From Myotis daubentonii (lineage: Eukaryota; Chordata; Mammalia; Chiroptera; Vespertilionidae), in assembly GCF_963259705.1 (NCBI RefSeq), contig NC_081850.1, positions 35,635,892 to 35,699,891 on the forward strand: 64,000 nt of DNA. The letters are read 5' to 3'. Both the position numbers and the translations under genes were made by a program. Shown one piece after another: positions 59,004 through 64,000 of the stretch; within the stretch, counting starts at the first letter, position 1, and every line of letters starts with the position of its first letter. The notes under the pieces were generated by a model. It searched no databases and was not told the DNA's origin. It was given only the letters and a program-made list of their open reading frames with translations.

Positions 59004-59226
59004 GCCCTGACCTGTTTGGCTCAGTGGATAGAGCGTCGGCCTGTGGACTCAAGGGTCCCGGGTTTAGTTCCGGCCAGGGGCATGTACCTTGGTTGCGGGC
59101 ACATCCCCAGTGGGGAGTGTGCAGGAGGCAGCTGATCGATGTTTCTCTCTCACCGATGTTTCTAGCTCTCTATTCCTCCCTTCCTCTCTGTAAAAAATCA
59201 ATAAAATATATTTTTTAAAACATAAT
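59004..59226 (+). mobile_element. Ves SINE
   Basis: The only plus-strand Ves here. The head GCCCTGACCTGTTTGGCTCAGTGGATAGAGCGTCGGCCTG holds the A-box region, and GGTTTAGTTCCGGCC replaces the usual B box, so internal promoter strength may be reduced. The tail is TCAATAAAATATATTTTTTAAAACATAAT. Perfect 14-bp duplication AAAGTGCCTAATAG at 58990-59003 and 59227-59240. Confidence 0.94.
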
Positions 59227-59461
59227 AAAGTGCCTAATAGACTGCTACACCTGTAGCGGGTAGGCAAGTGATCCGGGTTCTTTTACAGCTGTCTCAGGCA
59301 GTGAGAACTCACACCTGTCAATGCATCCATTGGGCCTAGAGCAGGGGTGGGCAACCTTTTTGCGAGTGCGTGCCCAAACCAGAAAAATCTCTGACTCAAA
59401 AGTCTGCGTGCCAACCCTAATTTTTTGAGAACATGTTATGCCTACTTGATATCTCTTAAGG

Positions 59462-59694
59462 CAGTGATGCAAACCTTTTGAGCTCGGCATGTCAGCATTT
59501 TGAAAAACCCTAACTTAAGTCTGGTGCCGTGTCACATGTAGAAATCTTTTGATATTTGCAACCGTAGTAAAACAAAGATTCATATTTTTGATATTTATTT
59601 TATATATTTAAATGCCATTTAACAAAGAAAAATCAACCAAAAAATGAGTTCGCGTGTCACCTCTGACACGCGTGTCATAGGTTCACCATCACTG
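59462..59694. mobile_element. Nested hAT MITE inside the hAT
   Basis: Begins CAGTGATGCAAACCTTTTG and ends ATAGGTTCACCATCACTG, a hAT inverted repeat. Perfect 8-bp duplication TCTTAAGG at 59454-59461 and 59695-59702. Internal CGCGTGTCAC and GACACGCGTGTCA words. Younger than the outer element by position. Non-coding. Confidence 0.93.
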
Positions 59695-59848
59695 TCTTAA
59701 GGTGTACGTATGTGAAGAACCTTGAAGAAATAATAAAATTCATTTGAGCGACAAAAACACAGTATATGATGATGAAAAATACATTTATTTTTTAATGTAT
59801 ACATGTACACTGATAGTCCGACAGAAAACTTTATGACTCCGTTTGATA

Positions 59849-60247
59849 TTACCAGTGGGACTTTTGCTGCTGCATCACTGATGACAGAGATTTTACATCA
59901 GGTTTATATTTTGTGACCTTCAAAGATATGCATGAGCTACTACTTTCATCCGTCAGGCTACTACTATTAGGAGACTTAACAAAATTCATCACTGAGAACA
60001 AAGATTCACAAGCGTATGTGGATGAAAACATGGAGAGTAACGCTGTTGCAAAGTTTTTTAAACAGAAAAAATTTTCTGGAATGGCATTCCAAGTCCTCAA
60101 TAGTTTGTTTTTGACACTTCTCTCTGGTACTCCTGTCTCTAATTGCTTTTTTTCAATGTTTTCCAAGTCAACTCTAAGGTCAATCAATTTCTGCTTCCAA
60201 ATTGAGCTACTCTGATATTCAATCAACTGCATTTTAAAGTCAGCCAT
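59849..60247 (-). pseudogene. hAT transposase C-terminal remnant (132 codons open)
   Basis: C-terminal part of a hAT transposase: the region that forms dimers and completes the RNase H-like core. The frame reads 132 residues from a Met to the stop. Residues 55-92 carry AIPENFFCLKNFATALLSMFSSTYACESLFSVMNFVKS-type sequence, with the hAT signature TYACESLFSVMNFVKS at 77-92, followed by SSSLTDES (95-102). Similar sequence occurs in EPM2AIP1 / GTF2IRD2-like hAT-derived proteins. The catalytic N-terminal half and the BED zinc finger are missing, so the piece cannot catalyse transposition. The uninterrupted frame suggests it is young or was simply spared. Confidence 0.82.
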
Positions 60248-60448
60248 GTCTATGGTCTTTAAGATAACTTGTTATGTAAAATTATTTATTTATCTAAGAT
60301 GCACCTACACTGAATTTATCTGAAAAATAAAAAAGTCGATATTAAGAAAAAAATTGTAAATGGAAGATTATAAGAGAGGGTTTCATGTGCCAGCAAAAGT
60401 TACTGGCGTGCCACATTTGGCACGCGTGCCAGGGGTTGTCCACCCCTG

Positions 60449-62030
60449 GCCTAGGGTGTGACTCAACAGAAAGGGATTTTGCAAGCAGGCCCCAGAATCT
60501 GCCCTTGTCAAATAAAAAAAGTTCTATAGTAGTCACACCACCAAACTGTTATGAGGATTCAATGAAGTAAATAAGTAAAGTTTCAAAAGATCAGTGCTTT
60601 CCTGAGAAATAGCTGACTTGATGACTAGACAACAGAAAGCCAAGAAAAGCAGTGTTCTCACTTAGATATGAAGGCAGCGTCAGTCAAATCATATTCTTCC
60701 TTCTGAGCAAAATCAAGTGAAACTTCATCAGTAAGTTTTCCCTCATCCTCTACTTCCTGCAAATTAAACAGATTTCCTGTAGACGACACACTTCTTGACC
60801 TCGCTGTCCATTCCCACCACGGCAGGGTAAGGGGTACTTGGGACAAAAGCACATGTGATTCGTCTGCTTTATTGAGTCCCTTTGTACCCCTCCAATTCCC
60901 ACTGGTGAATGTACTTACTTTCCACCTGCTTCTTATTAGAGAAAATATGTCATAGCAACATTAAAAAATGTTGATAAGAACAGAAAAACCATAATCCTAC
61001 AGCATCACAACTCTTAAAAATTGCTTTCCAACGCCTTTCAGTAAGAGTGTTTTTATAGAGTTTCTATCATAATACACATACTATTTTGATTTCTACTATA
61101 TCTAATTCATATTATATATTTTCCATGTTTATATGTAGGCTGCATAATTATAATGTTTGATGACAACAAATTTTTTCCACCGTTTTAATATGACATCCCA
61201 TTTTGTTGGATACTAAGATTGCTCTCACTAGGCAGTGCTGCAATAAATACTTTCTTACAAGCAGTTTTTTAGTAGTGCTAAAACATTTCATAGAATTAAT
61301 TCCTAGTGCTTTAGATTCAGAGTCAAAACAGTGTGAGCATTATGATTCTTGTTCTGTATTTTCTCATTACTTTGCAAAAAGACTATACCAATTTACATGC
61401 TTTTAGAAGTATAGAAAGATCTAATTTCACTTCAACCTTGGACTAAATTTTGTAAAATTTAGCAGGTGTAAACCTTTACAAGTGAAACTGAATTTGCATT
61501 TATTTGATTATTATCAAATATGATTATTTTCCACGTTTTATTTTCTCTTTATATTTCCTTTTATGTGACTAGTCACATAATCAAGTATAGTAGAACAAAA
61601 AGAACACTAGGTTGGTTCTAGGATCTCTCACTCCATGGCCTTCTCACTTAACTTCTTCCCGCCCAATACACCCCTTTCTCTGAAGGGGACTGTCTTGTCT
61701 CTGATGCTTTCTAGCTCTAAATTTCATGTAGTACTCTACATGAAATACATCAAACTCAACTATACATGGCATCATAAAGTATTATATCTATAATTAGAAT
61801 TGGTAAGTATCTGGAATTTAACACTGGGGTGTCTGGAATTCTCAATAGATTACAGGGATTCCCATGATTTCTGAACAGCATGTGAAAGTAATCAGGGAAA
61901 TTCTTCATTAACTTGTTTACTCAACAGATATATAGAGAAGACCTGTAACTACTGAACTCTATAATAGATTTTGACATAGAAAGATGAAGATGATGTGGTT
62001 CTAAGGATGCTATGGTCCAGAGGAGGAGAC
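60449..62030. other. No recognised feature
   Basis: AT-rich non-coding DNA. Short frames only, no repeat I can name. Confidence 0.45.
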
Positions 62031-62260
62031 AGTCATGCCAGTGGAGTGTGGAGAGGGCTGCAGTGAGCAACATGGGGAGGGCTCCTTCAGGTAGACTTCA
62101 AAGAGGAGGGGACATCTGGACCTGAACTTGAACTATGAGTAGGATTTTGCCAAAAGGAGCATGGAGTAGTAGGGTTGAAGAGGAAACTCTAGGAGTAGAG
62201 GGAGTAACATGTAAAAGGCATGTAACTCGGCATCAACAATCTAGTAATAGTGAAAAGTTA
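62031..62260 (-). repeat. L2 fragment
   Basis: GACTTCAAAGAGGAGGGGACATCTGGACCTGAACTTGAACTATGAG and AGGAAACTCTAGGAGTAG are the L2 3' region read in reverse. Confidence 0.6.
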
Positions 62261-62366
62261 AGCTTCTGTAATAATATATGGTGCACTGGGCAGAAATAGA
62301 GCTGGACAGATAAACTGGGGTTAGATTTTATGCCAAGTAAAGCAATCTGCTATTTCTTATTGAGTA

Positions 62367-63030
62367 TCGGGGTGACATTGATTAACAAAACCATATAGGT
62401 TTCAAGGGTATAACTCAACAAAACATCACCTACATGCTGCATCGTGCACCCATCACCCAAAGTAAAGTCTCTTTCTGTCCTCACTTATCCCTAATTTGCC
62501 CTCTTCCACTCCCCCGACCCTCTTTCCCTCTAGCTATCACCATACTGTTTGTTGTCTGTGTCTGTGTTATATATTATATAATCCCTTCTTTTTTCACCCA
62601 GCTCTTCCCATCCCAACTCTCCTCCCCTCTGACACCTGTCAGACTGTTCTCTGTATCTATGTTTCCATTTCTATTTTGTTGTTTAAACTATTTTGTTCAC
62701 TAGATTCTACATACAAGTTTTATCATATAGTGTTCGCCTTTCTATGACTGGCTTATTTCACTTAGCACAATACTCTCCGGGTCCATTCATGCTATCACAA
62801 AAGGTAAGATTTCCTTCTTTTTTAAAGCCAAGTAGTATTCCATCCTGATGTATCACAGCTTTTTTATCCACTTATCTACAATGGGCACTAAGGCTGTTTC
62901 TAGAGCACGGCTATTATGCAATACACTGCAATGATCATAGAGGTGCACATATTACTTCAAATTAATGTTTCATGTTTCTTCAGATATATTCCCCAACATA
63001 GAATTGCTGGGTCATAAGGCAGTTCCATTT
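62367..63030 (-). repeat. L1MA-type L1 3' end
   Basis: CACTTAGCACAATACTCTCC, GGTCCATTCATGCTATCACAAAAGG, AAGTAGTATTCCATCCTGATG and AATTGCTGGGTCATAAGGCAGTTCC are the 3' UTR of an L1MA-like element on the minus strand. It is interrupted at about 63030 by a younger insertion. Confidence 0.85.
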
Positions 63031-63312
63031 TTAATTTTTTTTATAATTTTTATTTCTTAAAGCATTACAAAGAGTATTACATATGTCTCCTCCCCCCCGC
63101 CCTTGACATTCCCCTGGCCCCAACCCACCACCCCCGGTGTCTTGTGTCCATTGGTTAATCTTACATGCATGCATATAAGTCCTTCGGTTGATCTCTTAAT
63201 CCCGCCCCCCAAACCCTCCCCAGGTTTCCCACTGTAGTTTGACAGTCTGTTCAATGTTGCTCTGCCTCTGCATCTACCCCTGTTCATCAGTCTATACTGG
63301 TCCCCATTATCT

Positions 63313-63673
63313 GTCCCAACCTCACTGGAGCAGTCCCAACCTCACTGGGGCCGTCTCAGCCTCACCAGGGCCATTTCAACCTCACCAGGGCCGTCCCTAC
63401 CACAGCGGGGCCGTTTCAACCTTACCCGGGCCGTTTCAACCTTACCAGGGCCGTCCCGACCTCACCGGGGCCGTTTCAGCTTCACCTGGGCCGTCCCGAC
63501 CTCACTGGGGCCGTCCCGACCTCACCAGGGCAGTCTCAACCTCACCAGGGCTTTCTCAATATTTCCAGGGAAATCCTGACCTCACTGGAGCCGTCTCGGC
63601 CTCACTGGGGCCGTATCGTCCTCACCCGGGGCTGTCCTGACCTCACCGGGGCCATCCCAGCCTCACCGGGGAA
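63313..63673. repeat. 18-unit VNTR, period 20 bp
   Basis: Plus-strand units of the form GTCCCGACCTCACCGGGGCC with substitutions, 17 exactly 20 bp and one 21 bp. Because 20 is not a multiple of 3, the frame through it is not a repeat protein. Confidence 0.95.
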
Positions 63674-64000
63674 ACACAAAGTTTGGCCCTCTGTCCCCTG
63701 CTGGGAGGCTCCCCGTCAGACAAAATCTCCAGGCTTTCCTGGTGGCTGAACATCCAGCACTCCTGCTCGGACCACACCTTCCACCAAGTGCACAGACTGC
63801 CCATCTGCCATCACCCAGCGCCGCACGCGAGACTGGCACCGGTGGGCATGTTTGTGCGCCTGCTGGTACAGCGGTTCCATAACGCCGGCCTAGCCGGGCC
63901 CAGCCCCGAACCCGACTCCACCCCCTGATTTCGTCCCTCCTGAATGCGAGGAGCTGAAATCTGCAGCCTGCTGGGTTGGGCTCTGTACTTGGTGCCTCTG
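63674..64000. other. GC-rich sequence of unknown origin
   Basis: CpG-containing sequence (e.g. CCGCACGCGAGACTGG, AACGCCGGCC), unlike all other parts of the window. A plus-strand frame (63683-63928) is open for 81 codons to a stop but begins at TTG and has no recognised domain; a minus-strand reading is also partly open. It could be a captured exon or an unknown repeat. The window end cuts it. Confidence 0.35.

Larger units (their letters stand above)
59342..60448 (-). mobile_element. hAT transposon, internally deleted, with transposase remnant
   Basis: Terminal repeats CAGGGGTGGGCAACCTTTTTG and, in reverse complement at the right, CAGGGGTGGACAACCCCTGG. Subterminal GCACGCGTGCC and GAGTGCGTGCC words mirror each other. 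Near-identical 8-bp duplication GCCTAGAG (59334-59341) and GCCTAGGG (60449-60456). It holds the 3' part of a transposase gene on the minus strand, so it is a deleted autonomous element. A second hAT sits inside it. Confidence 0.88.
63031..64000 (-). mobile_element. Composite retrotransposon: GC-rich unknown + 20-bp VNTR + L1-like 3' UTR
   Basis: Read on the minus strand: over 320 bp of GC-rich sequence of unknown origin (63674-64000, cut by the window end), an 18-unit VNTR (63313-63673), then an L1-type 3' UTR (63031-63312, G-rich on that strand) with AATAAAAATTATAAAAAAAATT at its end. It sits within an older L1MA 3' end. The order is that of an SVA/LAVA-like composite. A plain L1 with an expanded VNTR, or an LTR, cannot be excluded. 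Confidence 0.5.

Noticed and set aside
59010..59085. tRNA gene on the plus strand
   Set aside because: The tRNA-like segment is the head of a Ves SINE with an A-rich tail and target duplications.
63239..63640. 133-codon Pro-rich repeat-like protein
   Set aside because: It is the translation of a 20-bp VNTR, whose period is not a multiple of three and which contains a 21-bp unit.

Overview
The window is intron-type or intergenic DNA from a mammal, almost certainly a vespertilionid (vesper) bat. I find no spliced protein-coding gene, rRNA, functional tRNA or CRISPR array. The host call rests on the combination of repeats: young tRNA-derived Ves SINEs; several Helitrons of the HeliBat type (5' TC with a TATATAAAAGGCTAA-like start, 3' GTGCACGAAT hairpin then CTAG, inserted between A and T); SPIN and other recent hAT elements with 8-bp target duplications; and a half-LINE-1 (HAL1). 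HeliBat elements are known from vesper bats. Genus and chromosome cannot be told from this sequence.

Layout. 1-13 kb: mostly old unique DNA with L2 and MIR fragments, one SPIN element (4457-4668) and a GA microsatellite. 13-23 kb: a mobile-element cluster with Ves SINEs, a non-autonomous Helitron with a minisatellite core (13661-14849), a minus-strand HeliBat carrying a broken helicase gene (15852-17271) that was itself hit by a SINE, and a second minisatellite Helitron (20742-21985). 23-38 kb: SINEs, an MLT1 LTR, L2 and MIR fragments, a palindromic mariner MITE and a 69-bp hAT MITE. 38-51 kb: one short Helitron, then a low-repeat stretch (about 40.2-43.1 kb) that may hold conserved regulatory DNA, then a second SPIN copy and many MIRs. 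51-55 kb: a second Helitron cluster with two elements joined head-to-tail and no spacer. 56.6-58.7 kb: a near-complete HAL1 on the minus strand with an intact 288-codon ORF1. 59-60.5 kb: a Ves SINE and a hAT element with a transposase remnant, containing another hAT. 62.4-64 kb: an old L1 3' end invaded by a composite of L1-like 3' UTR, an 18-unit 20-bp VNTR and GC-rich unique sequence that runs off the window.

Two remnants keep open reading frames: HAL1 ORF1 (RNA-binding retrotransposon protein) and the C-terminal dimerisation part of a hAT transposase. The most unusual structures are the SVA-like composite at the right end, the abutting HeliBat pair, the HeliBat with a doubled 5' end, and the hAT-in-hAT nest. 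The window is best read as a layered record of DNA-transposon, Helitron and LINE/SINE activity, not as a gene neighbourhood.
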